Positions 17,850-26,023 of a DNA stretch of 27,868 bases are shown piece after piece. Both the position numbers and the translations under genes were made by a program. Positions within the stretch are counted from its first letter, which is position 1. Every line of letters starts with the position of its first letter. The notes under the pieces were generated by a model. That model saw nothing but the letters and a program-made list of their open reading frames with translations. It did no database searches and was not told where the DNA came from. Origin of the DNA: Paracoccaceae bacterium (GTDB taxonomy: Bacteria > Pseudomonadota > Alphaproteobacteria > Rhodobacterales > Rhodobacteraceae). Where the stretch lies: assembly GCA_003447515.1 (NCBI GenBank), contig DLZA01000373.1, positions 737-28,604 of the forward strand. Reading direction: 5' to 3'.

Positions 17850-18349
17850 AAACTCTTATTCTTACACGCCATGCAAAATCGGATTGGGGCAACCTAACTA
17901 TGAGAGACCACGAACGCACTTTAAACGTGCAAGGACATGCCTCAGCCATAGCCATCGGTAAATGGCTGAATACAAATGGTTACCACCCACAACAAGCGAT
18001 TTCCTCTGATGCAACGCGCTGCATCGAAACGTGGAATCTACTCAACGAGGAACTGCCAGAAATTAAAAAATTTTCATTCCACCAGCGTCTGTATTTAGCG
18101 TCAAGTGTCACGTTGTACGAGGCGATCAAACAAGCCAGAGAAGACATAGTGCTCATGGTGGGCCACAATCCAGGTATCAGTGAACTCGCCTCTGAATTGC
18201 CATCACAAATACCAGATCATCCAAAATTTCTGCAATACCCAACAACAGCCACGACTATATTGACCTTTGACATCCCAGATTGGTCAACCCCATTTATGGG
18301 CCAGGGCACAATCACCGATTTTATTGTTCCAAGTGATTTAACGGATTAA
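17846..18349 (+). CDS. SixA-like histidine phosphatase
   Basis: This 167-residue protein belongs to the histidine phosphatase superfamily. The catalytic RHA motif (LTRHAKSDW, Arg8 and His9 as phospho-acceptor) stands at the N-terminus. The second Arg lies in SDATRCIETW and the second His in MVGHNPG. The compact size and RHAKSDW pattern are those of the SixA group, which removes phosphate from phosphohistidine proteins in E. coli; other members act on small metabolites. It overlaps the ferredoxin-like gene by 4 bp and is followed after 4 nt by the M20 amidohydrolase. Substrate unknown. Confidence 0.9.
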   Translation: MKTLILTRHAKSDWGNLTMRDHERTLNVQGHASAIAIGKWLNTNGYHPQQAISSDATRCIETWNLLNEELPEIKKFSFHQRLYLASSVTLYEAIKQAREDIVLMVGHNPGISELASELPSQIPDHPKFLQYPTTATTILTFDIPDWSTPFMGQGTITDFIVPSDLTD

Positions 18350-18353
18350 GTCG

Positions 18354-19787
18354 ATGCTAAACGAAAACTCTATCTGGCAACTTATCGACAATCACGCGAG
18401 CCGTTTTATCAAACTTTCTGATGATGTCTTCGACACACCCGAAACCCTGTTTGCCGAATTCCGCTCCTGCGCTGCTCACCGCGCAGCTCTGATTGAACAA
18501 GGTTTTCGCATCAATGACAACGCTGCGGGCCTGCCCACAGCCGTTGTTGGAGAAGCAGGTAGTGGCGGACCCGTTATTGCTATTCTTGGTGAATACGACG
18601 CACTTCCAGGATTGTCACAGTACTCTGGTAAAACAAAACAAAAGGCAATCAAAGGTAGTGCACAAGGTCATGGTTGTGGCCATAACATGTTTGGCGCAGC
18701 TGCAATGCTCGCAGCAACAGCACTTAAAGAATGGGTCGAAGCCAACAACGTGCAAGCCACCGTCCGTTACTATGGGTGCCCTGCCGAAGAAGGCGGTGGC
18801 GCTAAAACTTATATGGTGCGCGAAGGCTTATTTGATGATGTAGACGTCGCAATCAGTTGGCATCCGGCACCCTTCACTGCCATAAACCAAGAACCAAGCC
18901 TTGCAAATGCTCGGATCGATTATACTTTCCACGGCATCGCCTCCCACGCTGCATTTGAGCCAGAAATGGGTCGCAGTGGCCTCGATGCCGTTGAGCTGAT
19001 GAACATCGGTGTCAACTACCTGCGCGAACACATGCCCGATGCAGCTCGCGTGCACTACGCATATATGAATGCGGGAGGCGCAGCCCCAAACGTTGTGCAG
19101 GCCAGAGCGACTGTGCGGCAACTGATCCGACATCCTGACCTACCAGGGTGCCAAGAACTGATCGCTCGTGTGGACAAGATTGCCCAAGGCGCAGCTTTGA
19201 TGACAGAAACCAAGTTGGAGCGCAAAGTCTTTTCTGGTGTTTCAAACCTCCTGCCTAACCGCCCACTAGAAGAGGCAATGCAGGCCGAACTAGAGGCGCT
19301 TGGCCCCGTTCAGTTTGATACAGAAGACCGTGCCTTTGCAGCGAAAATCCAAGCGACCCTTCCCAAAGGTGCAGTAGAAAGCAACCTCAAGGCCCTAAAT
19401 TACACGCCCCACCCAGACCAAGACATAACCCTTTGCGATTGGATCAACCCACTGGATCGAGGCGGGGATGTACGGGCTGGCTCAACTGATGTAGGCGATG
19501 TGAGTTGGGCCGTTCCGACTGTGCAGCTTTGGGATACAACATGGACCTTCGGTACGCCATTTCACACGTGGCAAGTAGTGGCCCACGGTAAAACCCCTGT
19601 GGCTCACAAGGGACTCATTCATGCTGCAAAAGTAATCGCGGCCACCGGCCGCACTTTGATCCAAAACCCTGACGTTATTTCTGCTGCAAAATTGGTGCAT
19701 CAAGCGCAACTCATCAAAACACCTTATGAAAGTCCTATTCCAAACGATATTAAACCACCCATAAAAAAGCACCCTGACTTATTTTAA
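18354..19787 (+). CDS. M20-family amidohydrolase (AbgB-like)
   Basis: This 477-residue enzyme is a zinc-dependent amidohydrolase of the M20D type, resembling the AbgB subunit that cleaves aminobenzoyl-glutamate and related N-acyl amino acids. Metal ligands are visible in GHGCGHN (Cys108, His110), PAEEGGG (Glu145-146), SWHPAP (His170) and FHTWQ near the C-terminus. The dimerisation domain begins at DYTFHGIASHAAFEPEMGRSGLDA. The C-terminus is extended with a KPPIKKHPDLF tail, typical of the AbgB group. It closes the argB run. An operon with an arginine-synthesis gene fits a role on N-acyl amino acids, but this is inference. No signal peptide is seen. Confidence 0.9.
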   Translation: MLNENSIWQLIDNHASRFIKLSDDVFDTPETLFAEFRSCAAHRAALIEQGFRINDNAAGLPTAVVGEAGSGGPVIAILGEYDALPGLSQYSGKTKQKAIKGSAQGHGCGHNMFGAAAMLAATALKEWVEANNVQATVRYYGCPAEEGGGAKTYMVREGLFDDVDVAISWHPAPFTAINQEPSLANARIDYTFHGIASHAAFEPEMGRSGLDAVELMNIGVNYLREHMPDAARVHYAYMNAGGAAPNVVQARATVRQLIRHPDLPGCQELIARVDKIAQGAALMTETKLERKVFSGVSNLLPNRPLEEAMQAELEALGPVQFDTEDRAFAAKIQATLPKGAVESNLKALNYTPHPDQDITLCDWINPLDRGGDVRAGSTDVGDVSWAVPTVQLWDTTWTFGTPFHTWQVVAHGKTPVAHKGLIHAAKVIAATGRTLIQNPDVISAAKLVHQAQLIKTPYESPIPNDIKPPIKKHPDLF

Positions 19788-19885
19788 GCAGCTATTTTTT
19801 GGCGGCGTTAGGGCACTCAACGTTCAGACACCCGGCAAATACCCCACTCACTGGAGAGGTTTTCAATTAGGTAAAATATGAGTCT

Positions 19886-20677
19886 TTAGTGACCCATAAT
19901 CTGGCTCAGGAACAATTTTGTGCGATCTGACTGTGGATTATTAAAGAACTCTTCTGGTTCGTTCTGTTCAATAATCTGACCTTGATCCATAAAGATTACA
20001 CGGTTTGCGACCTGTTTGGCAAAACCCATCTCGTGCGTGACACACAACATTGTCATGCCTTCTTCGGCCAGTTCCACCATTGTATCCAGAACTTCTTTAA
20101 TCATCTCAGGATCAAGTGCTGAAGTTGGCTCATCAAATAACATAATCCGTGGCTTCATACACAACGAACGAGCAATAGCCACACGCTGTTGCTGACCACC
20201 AGAAAGCTGTCCTGGGAACTTATCCGCCTGCTCCGGGATCTTTACCTTTTCAAGGTAATGCATCGCCGTCTCTTCAGCTTTCTTCTTGGGAATATTACGC
20301 ACCCACATCGGCGCCAACGTTAAATTATCGAGCACTGACAAATGGGGGAATAAGTTAAAGTGCTGGAAGCACATGCCAACCTCACGCCGAACTTTGTCAA
20401 TGTTTTTCAGATCAGAAGTGAGCTCGATACCATCAACGACGATATCACCCTGTTGGTGTTCTTCCAGACGGTTGATGCAACGAATCAAAGTGGATTTACC
20501 CGACCCGGACGGCCCCGCGATCACAATACGCTCGCCACGCTGCACGGTCATATCGATGTCGCGCAATACGTGGAAAGCCCCATACCACTTGTTCATTTTG
20601 GTGATCTGGATAGCGACCTCGTCGGACACACCCATGCTGGATCGATCAATTTCACGATCAGTAGCAATTTGTGACAT
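19886..20677 (-). CDS. aapP: General amino-acid ABC transporter, ATP-binding subunit
   Basis: This 263-residue cytoplasmic ATPase powers the importer. It has Walker [10 protein letters not shown] (55-63), the Q-loop in CFQHFNLFP, the LSGGQQQR signature, Walker B with the D-loop ([13 protein letters not shown]) and the switch His in VTHEM. The sequence is of the polar amino acid (GlnQ/AapP) group. It has a short family-typical N-terminal extension before the nucleotide-binding domain. AAGGAG lies 7 nt before the ATG. It follows aapM by 11 nt and is last in the operon. Two such subunits would dock on the EAA loops of AapQ and AapM. Confidence 0.97.
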   Translation of the reverse strand: MSQIATDREIDRSSMGVSDEVAIQITKMNKWYGAFHVLRDIDMTVQRGERIVIAGPSGSGKSTLIRCINRLEEHQQGDIVVDGIELTSDLKNIDKVRREVGMCFQHFNLFPHLSVLDNLTLAPMWVRNIPKKKAEETAMHYLEKVKIPEQADKFPGQLSGGQQQRVAIARSLCMKPRIMLFDEPTSALDPEMIKEVLDTMVELAEEGMTMLCVTHEMGFAKQVANRVIFMDQGQIIEQNEPEEFFNNPQSDRTKLFLSQIMGH

Positions 20678-20688
20678 ATTATGGCTCC

Positions 20689-22287
20689 TTAGTGGCCAGT
20701 CTTAAGCTTACGCTCAAGATACATGGAATAACGGGACATGCCGAAGCAAAATATAAAGAACATCAGCGCGATAAAGCCATATAGCTCCCACACAATCCCG
20801 TTCCAGTTTGCATCCGCACGAATGTTAGCAGTTAGCCCAATGGGGTCCAACAAACCTATGATCGATACCAGTGTTGTATCTTTAAACAAACCGATAAAGG
20901 TAGACACGATCCCTGGAATAGAAATTTTTAACGCCTGTGGCATGATAATCAGCCGCGTTGCTTTCCAATAATCCAACCCCAACGCGTCCGCTGCTTCGTA
21001 CTGGCCTGTCGGCAAGGCCGCCAACCCACCACGAATGACTTCAGCCATATAAGCTGCAGCAAACAACGTCACCATAATGACTACACGCAAGATAATATCA
21101 AACGTCGTGCCTGGCGGCAGAAAGTAATTCAATAATGTTGAAGCCACAAACAACAAGGTAATCAGGGGTACACCACGAATAAATTCGATAAAACCCACAC
21201 ACAGTGTTTTGACTATGAACAAGTTAGTCTGTCGACCCAATGCCAACAGAACTCCCAAAGGCAGCGACAAAACTATGCCCGATACACCAATGATAATAGA
21301 TAACATAAAGCCACCAAATTTCGCAGACTCCACAGGATCAAGTCCAACGCGCCCCGCTTCATTTTTGAACCTATGCAAAGATGATACAGCCCGCTCAACC
21401 GCTGTCTCAGCCACGTCTATTTGGTCAGCCGTCGCACCTTGCGCCTTAGCCGACACCAACGATTGTTTTGCCTCTACGACGTTTGCACGTGCAGGGTCGA
21501 TTTGTGCGAAAGCACTCAATAACGTCCGTTTAGCAGTCAACTTGAATCGCATCGATCCGTCGACATCGTTGATGGCCGCCAGTTCTGATACCGATCGCTC
21601 CAATTTTGCGGGATAACTTTCAGCCCGCATATCAGCCACGACACCCGAAATGGCGGTGTCAATTGGACCAACAGCCAACGACCACCACAAAATTGGGGCC
21701 ACGATAGCACAGATTGTGCCCACAATCGACCCAAACCGCTTACCCATCAAAAGCATCAAAGCATAGCCCAGAACAAATCCGATCATTACACCCAAAGGAG
21801 TAAAGATCGAACCGCCCCACAATAACCAAAATGCCACAAAAGGATAAAACGCAGAAAACCAAAGCATTTTCCGCGGTAGATTGCTAAACAAGATGGGCAA
21901 CAAAGCCACCAGCATCAGAGCAAAGGTGAGATTTGGCCTCCAATATTCTTCGGCTGGATAAAACCCGTAAATCAATTGTAAGTAACGTTCGCGGATCACA
22001 GACCAACAGGCAGCACCATGCCCATGTTCACTTGCATATTCACCAGCAGCTGCCGCAATCACTTCGCGGCATTCTTTCAGCGATCCTGCTGTCCAAGATC
22101 CATTCCAAACCCAGGGCAGTACAATTGCCAATACATAGTAAAGGAAAAAGACCGACAAAACCGTCAATATGGTATTAAGAACACTAGAAAATAAATTTTC
22201 GCGAATCCATTTGATAGGTCCCACCGCCGAGCTAGGAGGAACCTGCTCAGGCAGCATTTTGGTGCGTACGTAACCAATATTGCTCAT
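20689..22287 (-). CDS. aapM: General amino-acid ABC transporter permease, with periplasmic insertion
   Basis: AapM is one half of the membrane channel. The 532-residue product is longer than the roughly 380-430 expected for the family. Residues 1-206 hold the AapM-type N-terminal membrane segments ([22 protein letters not shown]). Residues 325 onward form the MetI-like core with the EAA loop at [15 protein letters not shown] (431-445) that contacts AapP. Between them, about residues 214-312, lies a charged, alanine-rich, probably helical stretch placed in the periplasm. The sequence resumes with the conserved KFGGFML. The start has GGGAG about 7 nt upstream, within the end of aapQ; only 1 nt separates the genes. 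The insertion is in frame and shows no sign of decay. Confidence 0.95.
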   Translation of the reverse strand: MSNIGYVRTKMLPEQVPPSSAVGPIKWIRENLFSSVLNTILTVLSVFFLYYVLAIVLPWVWNGSWTAGSLKECREVIAAAAGEYASEHGHGAACWSVIRERYLQLIYGFYPAEEYWRPNLTFALMLVALLPILFSNLPRKMLWFSAFYPFVAFWLLWGGSIFTPLGVMIGFVLGYALMLLMGKRFGSIVGTICAIVAPILWWSLAVGPIDTAISGVVADMRAESYPAKLERSVSELAAINDVDGSMRFKLTAKRTLLSAFAQIDPARANVVEAKQSLVSAKAQGATADQIDVAETAVERAVSSLHRFKNEAGRVGLDPVESAKFGGFMLSIIIGVSGIVLSLPLGVLLALGRQTNLFIVKTLCVGFIEFIRGVPLITLLFVASTLLNYFLPPGTTFDIILRVVIMVTLFAAAYMAEVIRGGLAALPTGQYEAADALGLDYWKATRLIIMPQALKISIPGIVSTFIGLFKDTTLVSIIGLLDPIGLTANIRADANWNGIVWELYGFIALMFFIFCFGMSRYSMYLERKLKTGH

Positions 22288-22288
22288 A

Positions 22289-23845
22289 TCAACGCTCCCT
22301 CAATTTAACAGATTCATTATACCAGTTCATGATCGAAGAAATCGTCAAACTAATCGCTAGGTAAATCGCCATCAGAATCAACAGGGATTCCATCTCGCGG
22401 CCTGTCTGATTAAGCGTAATACCCCCCAGCGTGCCTGTAATATCCATATACCCCACCGCAATCGCTAATGACGAGTTTTTGGTAAGGTTTAGATAATTAG
22501 AAATCAGCGGCGGAATAATCACCCTCAATGCCTGAGGCAAGACCACAAGGTTCATCGTCCGGTTAGGCCGCAACCCTAGCGCAAAAGCCGCCTCTGATTG
22601 GCCCTTGTTAATCGCCATAATCCCTGCACGTACAATCTCTGCGATAAAAGCGGCTGTGTATAGCGCCAGCGCCAAGGTTAGCGCAATCAACGAACCGCGA
22701 ATATGCGTGCCGCCTTCAAATCTCGGAATGCCTTTTGCAGGCAAGGCAGGATAATCAATCTGTAAAGCCCGACCTGTCGTGAAATCAACGGACACAGCAG
22801 ATAAAACGCCATCCCCGTTTATGTTCTCTTTTACGTCTGCCATAACCTGGTCCATGTCAGCGTCTGCGATGCTAAGCATCGAACATTTACCGCTGATAAA
22901 ACCCTCTAAAGCCCCACCATGTGTGACGTATTTTTTGCGTCGGTACTTAATATCAAATTTCTCCAACACGCGCGAAGCGTTCAAGGATGACGTTGATCCT
23001 CCGACAAAGCATAGATCAGGGCGCTTGCCTGCTTTAATTTCATCCAACGACGCTACTGCGGTTGTTGACCGGACAAGAAAGTCTCTTTGATGGCCACTCG
23101 TAAAGGCAGTTGTTGCAAAGTACACAACTAACACAGGCAAAAGAAGCGCGACAAGACGGATCAACCATGTGCTTGGGCGTAAACCCGAGCGGTCCTGTTT
23201 ATCGCTGGCCCATTTGTTGATGCCGCGCCAGAAAAAAACGGACACAACGATCGCAACACCGAAAAGCCACCAATAATCTGTTCCCATTATGCGCGGGATA
23301 AAGATGCCTTGGTTAGTAACAGCAACAGTTTCTGAAAACCACATAGAAGCATCATCACCGCGGAAAGATTTCGGCGCAGGTAGATTTTCAATAAAGATCG
23401 CCATGGCCAGTACGATCCACAACAACACGGGCACATTTCGGAACATTTCGATGTAAAATGTCATAATCCGTGCCACAACCCAGTTGTTGGACAGGCGCAG
23501 TACACCAATAATTACACCTAAAAAGGTTGCTAAGATACAGCCCAGCACCGCCACCAGCAGAGTGTTCAATACGCCCACAAGCGCTGCACGGCCGTGGGAC
23601 ATCTGATTATGATATTCGACTAACTTTTGGTTCACATCATAACCTGCAGCTTCCCCTAGAAAGCCAAAGCTTAGGCCTTTGTCCAAGGCAGCTAGGTTTT
23701 GTGCCGCATTGTTGAGCAACCAACCCAAGCCAAGAAGAAAAAACACCAGCGCCACGATCTGGATCGTCATCGAACGGTAGCGAGTGTCGTAAATTAGCTG
23801 ACTAAGTTGGAAGCCGCCCCTTTTAGGATCGGTAGTTGCAGACAT
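22289..23845 (-). CDS. aapQ: General amino-acid ABC transporter permease, with binding-protein-like insertion
   Basis: AapQ is the other half of the channel. The 518-residue product exceeds the usual 400 or so. The N-terminal part (LIYDTRYRSMTIQ, WVVARIMTFYIEMFRNVPVLLW) and the C-terminal core (EAAFALGLRPNRTMN as EAA loop, LTKNSSLAIAVGYMD) are standard. A membrane segment at about 229-247 is followed by an insertion (about 251-357) that should lie in the periplasm. It contains Cys279 and Cys321, 42 residues apart, in a context (C-x3-G-x-T-x2-LN ... I-x-Y ... SGKC) matching the binding protein AapJ around its Cys147 and Cys189. Then RGSLIALTLALALYTAAFIAE resumes the family sequence. GGGAG lies about 9 nt before the ATG. 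A terminator separates it from aapJ. Confidence 0.95.
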   Translation of the reverse strand: MSATTDPKRGGFQLSQLIYDTRYRSMTIQIVALVFFLLGLGWLLNNAAQNLAALDKGLSFGFLGEAAGYDVNQKLVEYHNQMSHGRAALVGVLNTLLVAVLGCILATFLGVIIGVLRLSNNWVVARIMTFYIEMFRNVPVLLWIVLAMAIFIENLPAPKSFRGDDASMWFSETVAVTNQGIFIPRIMGTDYWWLFGVAIVVSVFFWRGINKWASDKQDRSGLRPSTWLIRLVALLLPVLVVYFATTAFTSGHQRDFLVRSTTAVASLDEIKAGKRPDLCFVGGSTSSLNASRVLEKFDIKYRRKKYVTHGGALEGFISGKCSMLSIADADMDQVMADVKENINGDGVLSAVSVDFTTGRALQIDYPALPAKGIPRFEGGTHIRGSLIALTLALALYTAAFIAEIVRAGIMAINKGQSEAAFALGLRPNRTMNLVVLPQALRVIIPPLISNYLNLTKNSSLAIAVGYMDITGTLGGITLNQTGREMESLLILMAIYLAISLTISSIMNWYNESVKLRER

Positions 23846-23937
23846 GTGTCTACGCTCCCTTTGTCTACTGTCTTAGTGCCAATTTCCAATACCGGTTATG
23901 AACCGCCGTGGATTAATTGCACCTGTTCGTAGTTCGT

Positions 23938-23967
23938 AAAAAAAAAGGCGCGGCAATAACCGCGCCC
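23938..23967 (-). terminator. Intrinsic terminator/attenuator between aapJ and aapQ
   Basis: On the minus strand GGCGCGG and CCGCGCC form a perfect 7-bp GC-rich stem with a 6-nt loop, followed by nine T. It starts about 12 nt after the aapJ stop. This would end most transcripts after aapJ and let some continue into aapQMP, giving excess binding protein over permease, as is common in such operons. Confidence 0.85.
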
Positions 23968-23978
23968 TTTCGGTAAAT

Positions 23979-24998
23979 TTAACGGAATGGTGGGGAATAG
24001 ATTAAGCCGCCATCAGTCCACTGAGCGTTCAGGCCACGAGCCAAACCGATTGGTGTTGATTCGCCGATGTTACGCGCAAAAATCTCGCCGTAGTTGCCAC
24101 CAGCTACAATTGCTTTCATTGCCCAGTCTGCAGACAGACCCAACTGCTCACCCAGGTTACCCTCGGTACCCAAAAGACGATTAATTTCTGGGTTATTTCC
24201 AGCTGCTGCGCCCATCTCTTTGATATTCGCAGATGTCACACCCAGCTCTTCAGCCGTGACCAATGCGTTCAAAGTCCAACGAACTATATCACCCCATTGA
24301 TCGTCTCCGTGACGTACCAGCGGGCCGAGCGGCTCTTTGGAGATAATTTCCGGCAGCAGAACATGTGCAGAAGGATCTTCAAATGTTGCACGCGTGGCAG
24401 CCAGACCAGAAGCGTCTGTCGTATACACATCACAAGCACCCGCTAGGTATTGTTGTTGTGCTTCAGCGTTTGTTTCAATTGGAACGGGCTCGTAAGAAAT
24501 ATTATTTACACGGAAAAAGTCCGCCAAATTTAACTCTGTGGTTGTACCAGTTTGAATACATACTGTCGCGCCATCTAAGTCTTTTGCAGATGCAACGCCG
24601 AGCTCTTTGGGAACCATAAAGCCTTGGCCATCGTAGTAGTTAACGCCCACAAAAGTGAACTTGAGGTCAACGTCACGAGAGAACGTCCATGTTGTATTCC
24701 GAGCCAGCAGATCAACTTCACCTGATGCCAACGCAGTAAAGCGTGTTTTACCTGTTGTCGGTGTGAACTTAACAGCTTGAGCATCGCCCAAAGTAGCAGC
24801 AGCAACAGCGCGACATATGGATACGTCAAAACCATCCCAGTTACCGTTTGCGTCAGCAGCAGCGAAGCCTACGAGACCTGTGGAAACACCACATTGCACG
24901 AAACCTTTTGCTTTGACATCGTCGAGTGTGCCAGCAGCAGCAAAACCTGCTGCGAAAGTCGCAGCGGCCAATGTGCCGACGAAAGTTGAATTTTTCAT
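23979..24998 (-). CDS. aapJ: General L-amino-acid ABC transporter, periplasmic binding protein
   Basis: AapJ captures amino acids in the periplasm and delivers them to AapQM. The 339-residue product has a Sec signal peptide (KN at the start, an alanine-rich core, likely cleavage near residue 22 before GTLDDVKA). The mature protein is a class II solute-binding protein of the AapJ/BztA type: QCGVSTGLVGF, GFDVSICRAVAAA, RNTTWTFSRD for substrate contact, GQGFMVPK at the hinge, and the second lobe with Cys147 and Cys189 that probably pair. The C-terminal end (IGLARGLNAQWTDGGLIYSPPFR) is family typical. The ATG has GGAAGAGG just upstream. It is first in the operon with a terminator behind it. Confidence 0.97.
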   Translation of the reverse strand: MKNSTFVGTLAAATFAAGFAAAGTLDDVKAKGFVQCGVSTGLVGFAAADANGNWDGFDVSICRAVAAATLGDAQAVKFTPTTGKTRFTALASGEVDLLARNTTWTFSRDVDLKFTFVGVNYYDGQGFMVPKELGVASAKDLDGATVCIQTGTTTELNLADFFRVNNISYEPVPIETNAEAQQQYLAGACDVYTTDASGLAATRATFEDPSAHVLLPEIISKEPLGPLVRHGDDQWGDIVRWTLNALVTAEELGVTSANIKEMGAAAGNNPEINRLLGTEGNLGEQLGLSADWAMKAIVAGGNYGEIFARNIGESTPIGLARGLNAQWTDGGLIYSPPFR

Positions 24999-25303
24999 TT
25001 TTACCTCTTCCTGATGAACCGTTCATTGGGAACGGTGTGCCGCGCGTTTGAACGGCTTTCTCCCACCTTTTCAGCAATAACCAAAAAGGTAGGGTCCATC
25101 ATCTTATTCCAACCCACTGAGGTCAAGGAGTTTTCGTCTTTTATTAATGAGCCTGCTTAACCTAAGGGAACCATGATTAGTCACAAATATTGACCTATTA
25201 GAGCTCAATCTTCACCCCAATCTCAATCTCTCACTACACCCTCATTGTTTTTGAAAAATGCTTTGCCCTTTTAGAGAAGGATTGCTGTCCTATTTTTAGT
25301 ACA
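24999..25303 (-). promoter_or_regulatory. aapJ upstream region with candidate promoter
   Basis: This 305-bp gap between the ATP12 gene and aapJ holds no gene that I can support. On the minus strand TTGACC (25126-25121) lies 17 bp before GATGAT (25103-25098), a plausible but not strong promoter that would give a leader of about 90 nt. An inverted repeat lies in that leader, close to the ribosome site. The rest is purine-rich with repeats of GATTGAG. No terminator for the ATP12 operon is clear. Confidence 0.4.
25018..25036. repeat. Inverted repeat in the aapJ leader
   Basis: ACCGTTC and GAACGGT form a perfect 7-bp inverted repeat with a 5-nt centre (ATTGG), 20-38 nt before the aapJ ATG. It could be an operator or a small mRNA hairpin affecting translation or stability. 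Confidence 0.5.
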
Positions 25304-26020
25304 TCACTTGGATTTTATCAAGGAATCGAGAAGATTAGCCGAAAAGATAAAACTCTGACGTCTTTGCTCAGTCGCAACTATAGCTTCCTCATCTTCCCCC
25401 CAAATCTCTTTTTGCCAAATTTCGTCCACCTGCGCCGCACTCCAAGCAGATTCGGCGCTCATTTCACGGTGAAAAACCGCAAGTGGCAGAACCAACGACC
25501 CAGATATATGGACTAGATCATAGAAGGCAGAGAGGCTAAACGGCTCCATTTTAGCCACCTCGGCCCGCAGATTCGCTATTGATTGATTCGGTTGATCTAC
25601 AGGGACCACGCCTTGTGTTATTTTCAGTGGCGCACCCAATGCCACCTTTGCCCACTCCAAGGGCAAATCCCAAGCCGCCGCCTGCTTAATAATTAATTCA
25701 TCAGGATGTGTTGCGCGATAACACAACAAGTCCGTTTCACCGTAGGCTGCCAACATTTCCACCACATCGTCGTGTTTTTCATTAACACGATCAATCGCCA
25801 CGTTTGCCCATTGAGTTGCAGGCATCGTCGATGGGTCAATCGTATCTTTTACTACCGCCCATTCCGTGGCAATCAATTCTGCAGCGGCCCGTGTGGGCAC
25901 ATTCAAATCATGCTTTTCGGGAGTTTTAACAACGCGACCATCCAAATGAATAACGTAACCACCTTTGCTGCCCACAACCGCAACATCGGTCCAAAACCGT
26001 TTCTTTTTCAAAAAGCTCAT
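25304..26020 (-). CDS. ATP12-family F1-ATPase assembly chaperone
   Basis: ATP12 binds the alpha subunit of F1-ATPase and helps assemble the F1 head; it occurs in mitochondria and in Alphaproteobacteria. The 238-residue product shows the family pattern: KKRFWTDVAV at the start, GYVIHLDGRVVKTP (the typical LDGRxxKTP element), EWAVVKDTIDPSTMPATQ, and YGETDLLCYRA followed by a W-x-P-L-E-W stretch. The C-terminal part contains the HISGSLVLPLAV helix. It lies 3 nt after the pseudouridine synthase gene, so they are co-transcribed. The ATP synthase genes themselves are not in the window. Confidence 0.93.
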   Translation of the reverse strand: MSFLKKKRFWTDVAVVGSKGGYVIHLDGRVVKTPEKHDLNVPTRAAAELIATEWAVVKDTIDPSTMPATQWANVAIDRVNEKHDDVVEMLAAYGETDLLCYRATHPDELIIKQAAAWDLPLEWAKVALGAPLKITQGVVPVDQPNQSIANLRAEVAKMEPFSLSAFYDLVHISGSLVLPLAVFHREMSAESAWSAAQVDEIWQKEIWGEDEEAIVATEQRRQSFIFSANLLDSLIKSK

Positions 26021-26023
26021 GGG

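Noticed and set aside
20286..20705. 139-codon open frame on the plus strand
   Set aside because: It is antisense to aapP, whose ATPase motifs are unambiguous.
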